Source of the DNA: Rehmannia glutinosa
Taxonomy: Eukaryota > Streptophyta > Magnoliopsida > Lamiales > Orobanchaceae
Length of the DNA stretch: 64,000 nucleotides
Reading direction: 5' to 3'
Assembly (NCBI GenBank): GCA_016081115.2
Contig: CM071935.1
Coordinates: 50,702,680 to 50,766,679, forward strand
The stretch's first letter is position 1. Every line of letters begins with the position of its first letter. A program made the position numbers and the translations under genes. Of this stretch, positions 55,270 to 64,000 are shown in pieces. A model generated the notes under the pieces. The model worked only from the letters and a program-made list of their open reading frames with translations, made no database searches and was not told the DNA's origin.

Positions 55270-56599
55270 TATTAGTCCTAGTGGCTACAAAAAATCTATA
55301 GGGGGTGAATAGATTTTCCCAATTTTCCGATTCTTGCCCTCTTTTTCGAATATGAAGATGCTGAACAAAATAATAGTGAAAAAATATAAACAACACACAA
55401 TGATTTATAGAGGTTTAACCCACCTAGGGCCTAATCCTCTATCACCCGGTATGTCTGGAATGGATTTCGAAAAGGAAAAAGTTTATTAATAGATACCAAT
55501 TTTTTACAACCTTTACCTTGAAGAGTACCACTCTCTTCTAACAACACCACCTTTAAATATCACCACAATATTCCAACACGAAGAGCATCAAACTCTTATT
55601 CACCTCCAAGAGCACCAAACTCTTCCTACACCTCGAAGAGCACTAAACTCTTCTTCACCTCGAAGAGCACCAAATTACTCTTCAACACCTAGAATCAACC
55701 AAGTGTGCGCTTACCACAAGAACACTTACAAGGATGTTGTCTTGGATTACTTGAACCAATTCAAGATTACAACTCAAATGAAGTACACAACTTTGAAGTG
55801 CAAGTGTAATCAAGAATGAAGCTAATACTCAATATGTGCAAATGTAGGACTTGGGCTAAATACAACAAGAATATAAAAGTGAAGAATAAGAAGTTTGCTT
55901 GTTGTTTGTATTGCTTGTGTTGTTGTATTGTGTTGCTTCAAGCCTTCAACTACTTATATGATAGTCTTGGATTTGAATCCCAATAATAGCCTCCTCCTTC
56001 GAGATTGAAATCTGTGAAAAAATTGCAAATTCAATGGAGAAAATAGCTATTAGAAATCAATCCCACAGTTTCATGAAAAAACAGTTTGTTGTGCAACATA
56101 TTAGTTTTTGCTGTTAAAACCTTAGGTCAACCGGTCGGCCTCTAATGTGAAAAATACGTTTAAAATTGAAAAACGTATGAAAAATCAAGGCTTGGACCGG
56201 TCCATGGGGGTTGGACCAGTCGACCTTGGGTTCAACCGGTCACCACCCATATGGACTGGTTGGCCTTCTAATTTTGTGAGACAGAAAGGATTTTGGCCAA
56301 TTTTCAATACTCAGGTGCCGGTCGACCGGTTAGCCTCCTCTAAAATTTCTTCTGTTTCATTTATGTTCCAATTTCTTTCTTCAGGCATGGGTTGCCCTCT
56401 AGGGAGACCGGTTGGCCTCGAAACAAAAGTGTTGTCCGAATTTTTGTCAAAAATAAACTTCAAAAAATACTCCAAAAAATTTGTAAAACATATTTAAATC
56501 GATATGCAGTATTAGGACAATATTTAGAGTCATTGTTTTGGTGTAAAACTCAATAATATGAAATCATCAAAATTACAATAAAAATAATTTATCTAACAA
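55270..56599 (-). repeat. S2-b 5' LTR
   Basis: Plus strand TATTAGTCCTAGTGGC (first G changed) to TTATCTAACA, 1330 bp, with ACCGGT-type motifs at 56120-56420. It contains repeated CGAAGAGCACCAAACTCTT modules at about 55580-55680. Confidence 0.85.
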
Positions 56600-58368
56600 T
56601 ACATTCCTTTCCACTTAGAGTCCAATTTTCTGACTTGTCCGGAGACTCCAACTTTTCTTAACACGAGTTCTCCCACTTGAATGTTTTGGGGTTGCACTCG
56701 AGAGTTGTAAGATTTGGCCACCCTTCTTTTGTAAACTTTGGATCTGATGAAGGCCTTATCCCTGAGTTCTTCGATCATGTCCAAGTTGATCCTCATGTTG
56801 TCCTCATTATGTTCTATAGAGTAGTTTGTCACCCTTGAGCTTGGCTCGGCTATTTCTGCAGGGACGACTACTTCAACTTCGTATGCTAGACTGATGGAGA
56901 TTCACCTGTGGTCGTTTGGGATGTTGTCTGGTACGCCCACAACACGGTTGGGAGTTCTTCTACCCATTTTCCTTTTGACCATCTTTCTTTGGTTGCTCCC
57001 AGCCTGGTCTTTATATGATGGAGTATGGTGCAGTTAGTCACTTCGGCCTGCCCATTTGATCTGGGGTTCCTGACTAATGTGAAGAATTACTTGATCATTT
57101 TCTCCTGGCACCATTGTCTTAGCTTGGACTCTTGGAATTGAGTTACATTGTCGGATACCAATGCTTGGGGAATCCCAAACTGACATATGATGTTCTTCCA
57201 TAGGAAATTAATAACTTACTTCTCTGATAAAGAATATTTTTTGAGCTGCAGCGAAGGGGAAAGACCCCATTATGTCAATCCCCCATTGTGCAAAGGGGCA
57301 AGGACTCTGTAGCTGCTGTAGTGCTTTGGCAGGTACATTGTGATTGTGGAATGCTCTTGGCACGGGCGACAATGTCTCACCAATGCCTTGGCATCCTTAA
57401 AAAGATTTGGCCAGAAGTAGCCTTATCTCAAAGTCTTCGTAGCTAGCGCCCTTCCCCGAATGGTTGCCACAGCTTCATTCACGAATCTTGCTGAGTATGT
57501 AGTAGGCTTTTTCGGGAGCTAGGAACTTCAAATATGGTTGAGAGAATTCCTTCTTGTACAATTCCCCATGTTCCAAGTACCAGATGATCTTTTCCTCCTA
57601 AGACAGATTTTGTTGTGTAGTATTTAGCACCTCAGCTTCAGGTTTCTCCAACTCCGGATGTTTAGCTACTAAGAGGATGATAACCCTACTATCGATGGTA
57701 GCCATTGAGTTGGCTAGATGAGCCAGTTGATTAGCTTTAGTATTTTCTCCACGCGGAACTTGTATTGCCACGAACTTCTTGAATATTCCGATCAATTCCA
57801 AAGCCGCACTGAGGTACATAGTCATATTCTCTTCTCTGGCCTTGTAAGTTCCATTTATCTGGCTGGCCATGAGTTGAGAGTTTGTGAAGGTTGTAATCCT
57901 ATTGGCCTCGATAGTTAGGGTAAATTTTCTCCTATAAATAGGGTTTCGTACTCAACTTTATCGTTGGAGGCGGGGAATTTGAACTTCACCGCGTACTCGA
58001 GTTGGTCTCCTTGAGGGCGCTCTATCATCATTCTGGCTCCATTCCCCGAAGAAGTTGAGGAGCCATCTACGTTTATCCTCCACTCCACGGGTGGATCATA
58101 TGTCTCCATTCCATGCATTTCCACCAAACAATCAGCCAACATTTGGGCTTTGATGGTATGCCTTGGCTGAATTTCGATCCCATATTCGCTGAGCTCCACT
58201 GCCCACCTAACCATTCTCCCGGACGCGAGGAGATTGGTGAGCACCTGCTTCATGGGATGATTAGTTAAGACAACAATTGGATGTGATCGGAAGTATGGCC
58301 GATTTTCCGAGCACAAGTGACCAAGGCCTATGCCAGTTCTCTATGTGTGTGTAGCGAGTTTCTACATC
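56600..58368 (-). pseudogene. Tat-2 pol: RT/RNase H, archaeal-type RNase H and integrase
   Basis: Read leftward from 58368: PYFRSHPIVVLTNHPMKQVL, GRMVRWAVELSEYGIEIQP and KAQMLADCLVE (RT-linked RNase H), then WRINVDGSSTSSGNGARMM and ASNDKVEYETLF (second RNase H), ASQINGTYKAREENM and QVPRGENTKANQLAHLANS. Integrase follows with WGIDIMG near 57270 and heavy damage, then the YKRRVAKSYNSRVQ and VGELVLRKVGVSG end, KWKGMY at 56600. The second, archaeal-type RNase H is diagnostic of the Tat lineage. The right end is cut by S1-e at 58369. Confidence 0.8.
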
Positions 58369-59841
58369 TATTAGAAAATTTATTTGATAGATTTTGATGA
58401 TACCATGTAAAACTTAAACTAGGAAGTTTGCACCCCATTTTCCTTGTAATTTATATTGCAATAGATAGAGCTGAAAAAGCTGAGTCAAATCAGCTATGTA
58501 AAGGATTACAAGAAGTCAATTGCGGATTATGCGAAGACTCTGTTGTGTGTTAGATGAGTAATGTCATGAAGGAAGACAATGACTCGACTAAAGGATAGTT
58601 GAAGTGATAGTTGAGTCAATCCAATGATTGGAGCACACTCAACTCACTTGGGGTAAAGGCAACAGTCTAGTCAAGACAACTGACTTAGATCCGTTGATTA
58701 AAGTCAAGAATATTTCTCAATATAGTAATATGTCAAAGCTTCCAGGTCTAAAGTGTTTGTCCCTGAATTATGCAAAAAGAATGAACCAATAGGGAAATAC
58801 TGCACCTTGTGTCAGACGCCTGCAAATGCTGAAATGCCATTAATACGAGGAAAGGTCAACATCACCAAAGCTGCAAACCAAGACAAGACAAGGCAACGAA
58901 CATAAGTGACATTTTAAATTAGCCTATCTCTTCAATGGGCAAAATTTCAAATGGACAATATAAAAGGCTGAGGAAGATATTGAAAAAAAAAACTTGCACA
59001 CCTGAGAAATCAAGCAATATTCAAGCATTTAACCTGCAATTATCTAGAAGCTTATCAAGATATTCCGCAAGACTGAAACTCGAAGAAACTCGATCCAACA
59101 CACATTGTGAAGGAGAGACAACTTCAAACTGTTGAGAGGAAACTTTTGAAGAAACCAAAGGGGTCTACATTCCAAGTAAGGATTGTAGGAAGGTTCAAGG
59201 TCGAACCATTATCAAGTTTGTTGGAGGGCTTCGTGATCAAATCCAAGAACTTGAGAAGTGAGTTGAAGTAGCAAGGCAGCTGCCTTGTGAAGAAGCTGAG
59301 TCGCAAGAGAAGCCATCTGTGTGATCAAGGCTGTCTCCAGATTGTTCACCGCTTTGTAAATTGATCTATTACATAGTGGATTGCTCCAGAAGTTGGAGAA
59401 GATAGGATTAGAAGAATTACCCCATCTTCGAACCTCTATAAAATATTTGTGTCATTTACTTTCAGCACAATTACGTTCCTGCATATTTCATTTATATATG
59501 TTGTTAGTATTAAATTTGCTATCAAATTGATAAATAACCAAGTGCAAAATCAAGAGTTAAAAACAAGCTTAAAACTAAACAAAGAGTGTTAAGTCTTCCG
59601 CTGTTAAAAACCAATCATCCAAGTTAAGTGTTTGGCTTGAGCAGCCGAGTTATACTATCAACAACTCTATCAATTTTGTTGAGTGTGTAACTTAGCTGAA
59701 AAGCCAACTTATCTGTCAATCAAGGACACAGATGTTTGAGGGAACTCTGTTTTATAATTTTAAAGGACTAAAATCAAAAATTTGGTAAGGTTTATTCAAC
59801 CCCCCCTTCTAAACCTTACTTCACAGCCCTTGGGACCTACA
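58369..59841 (+). repeat. S1-e 5' LTR
   Basis: It begins TATTAGAAAATTTATTTG (usual TG changed to TA) and ends CTTGGGACCTACA, 1473 bp. It is clearly of the S1 LTR family but diverged from S1-d. Inside are short noncoding ORFs. Confidence 0.85.
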
Positions 59842-59843
59842 AG

Positions 59844-59855
59844 TCGTATCAGAGA
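59844..59855 (+). other. S1-e primer binding site (degenerate)
   Basis: TCGTATCAGAGA, two changes from TGGTATCAGAGC, at the standard two-base spacing. Confidence 0.85.
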
Positions 59856-59967
59856 GGTTGGTTCATTGAGCCTTCCACGCTGGTTACTGAACTAGGTCTC
59901 TATCTTTTCAAAAAGTTTTAAACACTTGTGCTTCAAAGCCTTTCACATTTAAAGCAAAGTTATTATC

Positions 59968-61881
59968 ATGGAAGCAAATTTAACACGCATTTCTATGTTC
60001 ACTGTTGAAGAATTTGATGATTGAAAAATTCGTATGCAGGCTCATCTATTTGCATTACATGATGAAATGTGGCTTGTGATAGAGTATGGGCCACTGCAAA
60101 TACTCAAAGTGAACACAGTTGTACGCAGAGCAGCCGCAGTAGAAGGAGAAGAAGTTGATGCTGAAGTTAGACCAGCCACGGTTGAAAAACCAAGGACTGA
60201 GTGGACTAATGAGGATAGAAAGAGATACAACCTGGACAATATGGCCAAGAATATTCTCTACAAGACATTGGACAAAGCCATGTTCAATAAAGTCAAATCT
60301 TGCAAATATGCAAAAGAGATTTGGGAAAAGTTGACCTTAATTTGTGAAGGATCAGAACAAATTAAGAAAAATAAATTAATTATTGCTATTCAAAAAATTG
60401 AAAATTTCAAAATGCTTGCAGGTGAAACTCTGGATCAGCTGGATGCCAGATTTACTGAGATTACAAATGAGCTTTCATCTTTGGGGAAAGAGTATACACA
60501 AAAGGAAATGTGTATGAAGATCTCAAGAAGCCTCCCAGCTGAATGCGAAATGAATGTTATGGCCCTGAGACATTCAATGGACCTCTCAAGAACATCTAAC
60601 CATGAGTTATTCTCAGACCTCAAAGCCTATGAGTTTGAGCTGAGAGGAAAAGAGCAAGAGGAGACAGATGTACCCAAGACAACTACATTGATGGCCAGTG
60701 AGGGGAAAAGAATTGAGCCAAAGGAAGCCATAGACTAGGAGGAGATTGCCTTGATGGTTAAAAGATTCAACAAGTTCTTCAATAAGAACTACAAGAGAAA
60801 CAAGGGTGAAACCTCCAGAAGACATTCAACACCTTTCAAGTCAAGGTAAGATAGGCCTCCAAAGAGATCTGAGCATCAAAGGGTTGATTATTAGAGAGCT
60901 GATAATCCAAGAACAGACAGAACTGATCAGAGAGCTAAGAACCTGTGTTGGAATTGCAGACAACCAGGACATTTTACTGTTCACTATTCCTATCCACCGG
61001 TCAAAAAGTACAAGAATGAAGAAGAAAGAAAAGTCTTGAGGGAAAGAAGACAGGAAAAGAAGAAAGCTATGTTGGCTGCTGAGACTGCTGAGCCAACCAA
61101 GTGCAAAGAGGCAGCAGACTCAGATAGTAGTGAAGCAGACTGCTCAAGTGATTCTGAGAAAGAATCCATGAACTGTCTTATGGCAAAAGAATAAGAACAA
61201 GAAGATGAGGTACGTTCTAACTCATCTCATTCGCATTCATGTGATAGTGATTGTGATACACACACTTCATCACCCACTGATTTTTATAATTCATTAGGCA
61301 AATGATGAAAGATTTTGAACACATAAAATCCACACACACAATTCTAAATGCGGAAAACAACCAGCTTAAAAACCAAAACTCACAGCTGAATAAAGAGTTG
61401 AGTACTCTGAGTCACATAGCTGATGAGAACACTAAGTCAATTAAATGCAAAATGCAAAGATCATAGCAGAGTTAACTACTACAAAAAGGAGAGAAAAAGA
61501 TCTTAAAAATGTGATTGCATCATTTACAAACGCATCCCAATCTTTGTATGAAATGCAAAGATGGAGATAAAACAAGCATATGATTTAACTACTACAAAAA
61601 AGGAGAGAAAAAGATATTAAAAATGTGATTGCATCATTTACAAACGCATCCCAATCTCCAAGTTTTTCAGCAGAGTTCCTCAGCAATCTCCAAACATAAA
61701 ATACTCTGTGAAAAGCAAACAGAGCTACCAGAAACCCCATAAACTTCATCAGAAAAATACGTATGATGGGAATGGTAGAAACTATCCAAACTATGTTGAT
61801 TAGAATAATGTGAAACATCAGCAAAGACCTATGGAAGACAAGCCAAAATGGCAAACACCTAAACCTCAGCAAAGGTCATTC
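59968..61881 (+). pseudogene. S1-e gag
   Basis: ATG at 59968 gives MEANLTRISMFTVEEFDD, then a TGA at 60022 where S1-d has the Trp codon. The frame continues for 234 codons (60034-60738): RMQAHLFALHDEMWLVIEYG, RKRYNLDNMAKNILYKTLDK, EIWEKLTLICEGSEQIKK, FKMLAGETLDQLDARFTEI and SDLKAYEFELRG, the N-terminal two-thirds lost in S1-b. A TAG at 60736, further shifts, the knuckle region near 60945, acidic and coiled-coil parts to 61640 and the basic Gln-rich end up to 61881 follow. Confidence 0.85.
61472..61657 (+). repeat. 72-bp direct duplication in S1-e gag
   Basis: TTAACTACTACAAAAAGGAG at 61472 and again at 61586, both through to AACGCATCCCAATCT, with 42 bases between. S1-b has one copy at this point (12520-12580). 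Confidence 0.85.
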
Positions 61882-62655
61882 CAGATATACATGGACAATT
61901 TTCATGTGTAAAAAGAAGGAAACTTTGCAGGAGTTACCTCAGTTGATGAAGAGAGTTCAAAATGAAAAGAGCCAAACCATTATAAAAATAAGATCTGACA
62001 GAGAAACTGAGTTTGCCAGTGGGATAATAACTCAGTATTGTGTTGAAAATGGTATTGCTCACGAGTTGTCAGCTGCAAGGACTCCACATCAAATTGGAGT
62101 AGCTGAAAGAAGGAACAGAACTCTCAAGGAAGCTGCAAGGACAATGTTAGCTGAAGTTGGGTTGCCTAAGAGATTTTGGGCTGAAGCTATAAATACTGCA
62201 TGCTATACTCAAAATAGATGCCTGATTAACATGCAATTGGTTAAGACTCCCTATGAAATCTGGACAGGAAGAAAGCCAAATGTTGGATATTTCAGGATAT
62301 TTGGATGTAAATGCTTCATCCATAATAATGGCAAATACAATTTGAAGGGTTTTGATGCTAAAGCTGATGAATGTATCTTTTTGGGATACTCAGCTGTGAG
62401 TAAAGCCTATAGAGTGCTGAACAAGAGGACTAAAACAGTCTATCCATGTGGTTTTTGATGAACCTAATGTGAGTGGAGAAGTATTTGAAGAGTTAGATGA
62501 TAAGATAAAACAACCAACTATGCAGAAGAGTCCTTATGTTGAAGCTGAAGTGAGAGCACTCAACCCTGATGAAGATGAGATAGCTTAATCTCAAAGACAA
62601 CTGGAAGGTTTACAGCTGAATGAAGATGAAAGAGTTGTTCAAGACAACTTAGCCA
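61882..62655 (+). pseudogene. S1-e integrase (N-terminus deleted)
   Basis: It starts inside the core, at YTWTIFMCKKKETLQELPQL. IKIRSDRETEFASG, RTPHQIGVAERRNRTLKEAA, FWAEAINTACYTQNRC, EIWTGRKPNVGYFRIFGCKC and FDAKADECIFLGYSAVSKAY follow to 62458. The zinc-binding domain and first catalytic Asp are deleted. The linker to RT (62460-62890) has several stops and only one copy of the unit duplicated in S1-b. Confidence 0.85.
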
Positions 62656-63540
62656 TGAGACAGCTGAATCGAGCTGACTTACTCCAACCTGATGTGAGAT
62701 GGCTGAGAGACCATCCACCAGAGTTAGTCATTGGAGATGTTAGAGATGGCATAAGAACCAGATCCAGAGCATAGCATGAAGCTACGTTCACTTGTTTTAT
62801 TTCCTAGATAGAGCCTAAAGATGTGTCTCAAGCATTGGATGACACACATTGGATTCAAGCCATGCAAGAAGAGCTGAATCAGTTTGAAAGAAACAAAGTA
62901 TGGGAGTTAGTCCAAAATGGGTTTTCAAAAACAAGATGAATGAGGAAGGATTTGTTGTAAGAAATAAATCAAGATTGGTATCCAGAGGATACTGCCAAGA
63001 AGAGGGTATACATTTTGATGAAACATTTGCTCCTGTTGCAAGATTGGAAGCAATAAGAATGTTTCTTGCTTATGCTGCACATAAGAACTTCACTGTGTAT
63101 CAAATGGATGTTAAGAGTGCATTTCTAAATGGACAGTTAGAGCAAGAAGTCTATGTTGAACAACCTCCAGGTTTTGAGCAGAAAACTATTGGAGATAAGG
63201 TTTACAAGATCAAGAAAGCATTGTATGGATTGAAACAAGGACCAAAAGCTTGGTATGATACATTGTCTCAATTTCTAACTGACAATGGATTCACCAAAGG
63301 CAAAGTTGATTGAACACTCTTCAGGATTCAAGATGGAGAGAGTATACTGCTTGTTCAAATATATGTGGATGACATCATTTTTGGTTCCACAAATAAAGAG
63401 TTGTGTGACAAATTCTCCAACATCATGCAAGGCAAATTTGAGATGAGCATGATGGGAGAGCTGACCTTCTTCCTAGGACTTCAAGTCAAACAATTATAGG
63501 ATGGATCCTTCATAAGCCAAAAAAAATATACCAGAGATTT
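62656..63540 (+). pseudogene. S1-e reverse transcriptase
   Basis: LLQPDVRWLRDHPPELVIGD begins the linker; then KWVFKNKMNEEGFVVRNKSR, FDETFAPVARLEAIRMFLAY, QMDVKSAFLNGQLEQEVYVE and LYGLKQGPKAWYD. A TGA at 63311 (KVD*TLF) breaks it. The catalytic YVDD is intact at 63362-63373, then MMGELTFFLGLQVKQ. A short deletion near 62915 removes the equivalent of RPTHQNVIGT. Confidence 0.85.
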
Positions 63541-64000
63541 AATGAAGAAATTTTGTATGGAAGAGAAGTCTTCTGTGAAAAATCCAATGAATACTTCAGT
63601 CAAGATGGACATGTATGCAGATGGCAAAGCTGTTGATCAAACCAGATATAGAGCCCTCATTACATCTTTGCTTTATCTAACAACAAGCAGTCCAGACATC
63701 ACCTTTGCAGTAGGTGTATGTGCAAGATTTCAATCTGCACCTAAGGAGAGCCACGTGACTGCAGCCAAGTGAATCCTAAGATATTTAAAAGGATGCCAAG
63801 AAGTCGGCTTATGGTATCCAAAGGAAGGAGGATTCAAGCTTATTGGATACTCAAACTTAGACTATGCTGGATGTATAGTTTACATGAAGAGTACTTCAGG
63901 TACATGTCAAATGCTTGGAAATAGATTGGTTTCTTGGTTCAGCAAGAAACAAAATTCAATAGCTACATCTACAGCTAAAGCAGAGTACATAGCTGCGGGA
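63541..64000 (+). pseudogene. S1-e RT end and RNase H (cut by window)
   Basis: MKKFCMEEKSSVKNPMNTSV, TRYRALITSLLYLTTSSPDI, FQSAPKESHVTAAK then TGA, followed by RNase H WYPKEGGFKLIGYS, AGCIVYMKSTSGTCQML and NSIATSTAKAEYIA at the window end. The catalytic-type SDSDYAG reads SNLDYAG here, so one Asp is lost. Confidence 0.85.

Larger units (their letters stand above)
49157..56599 (-). mobile_element. S2-b: internally deleted Sirevirus nested in Tat-2
   Basis: A 7443-bp minus-strand S2 element with LTRs at 55270-56599 and 49157-51381. It keeps the primer site (degenerate), gag, a short RNase H end and the polypurine-tract region; protease, integrase and RT are missing. Outer flanks ATACG (49152-49156) and ATACA (56600-56604) match in four of five bases. 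Older than S2-a by its decay. Confidence 0.85.
58369..64000 (+). mobile_element. S1-e: Sirevirus, 5' LTR to RNase H, cut by window end
   Basis: Plus-strand S1 copy: LTR 58369-59841, primer site, gag from 59968, then integrase, RT and RNase H to the end of the window. A deletion near 61882 removes the end of gag, protease and the first part of integrase. The xORF, if present, lies beyond 64000. Confidence 0.9.

Overview
This is repeat-rich plant nuclear DNA, most likely from a eudicot. I find no intact host gene, rRNA, tRNA gene or CRISPR array. Nearly all of the 64 kb is LTR retrotransposon sequence: Ty1/copia of the Sirevirus type, and Ty3/gypsy of the Tekay and Tat types. There is also one CACTA-type DNA transposon remnant and several AT-rich repeat arrays. 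Nesting, solo LTRs and frequent stops and frameshifts point to a heterochromatic or pericentromeric location.

Two Sirevirus families dominate. Family S1 has an LTR of about 1.55 kb, running from TGTTAGGAAATTTATT to GGGACCTACA, and a tRNA-iMet primer site TGGTATCAGAGC. It encodes gag and pol, plus a long extra ORF (called xORF here) downstream of pol and in the same sense. Family S2 has a 1.25 kb LTR studded with ACCGGT palindromes, several polypurine tracts before the 3' LTR, and no extra ORF.

Layout. 1-1889: minus-strand Tekay/Del-like LTR. 1890-2736: low-copy island with an RNase H-like fragment. 2737-10876: S1-a (minus), 3' LTR plus xORF, split by a gypsy solo LTR at 8525-10116. 10877-11508: second, truncated copy of that gypsy LTR. 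11509-18345: S1-b (plus), gag-pol-xORF. 18346-26113: S1-c (minus), xORF-pol-gag-LTR, lying tail to tail with S1-b. 26179-27932: 5' LTR, primer site and gag start of S1-d. 27951-31610: 3' half of Tat-1 (minus) with an antisense extra ORF and a 30-bp minisatellite. 31611-41703: second copy of the S1-d flank and LTR, now a solo LTR with perfect ATTAA target duplications, carrying a nearly complete S2-a at 32648-41109. 41704-46830: AT-rich arrays, a gypsy 3' LTR at 42272-43594 and a CACTA remnant to 45397. 46831-58368: Tat-2 (minus), interrupted by S2-b at 49157-56599. 58369-64000: S1-e (plus), cut by the window end.

The genes work together only in the retrotransposon sense. Gag forms the particle; protease, integrase, reverse transcriptase and RNase H copy and insert the element. 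Almost every copy is disabled, and S2-a is the best preserved. The points most worth following are the S1 xORF, which seems to have its own promoter-like leader, and the duplication of the S1-d flank plus LTR, which may be a tandem duplication or two haplotypes joined in assembly.
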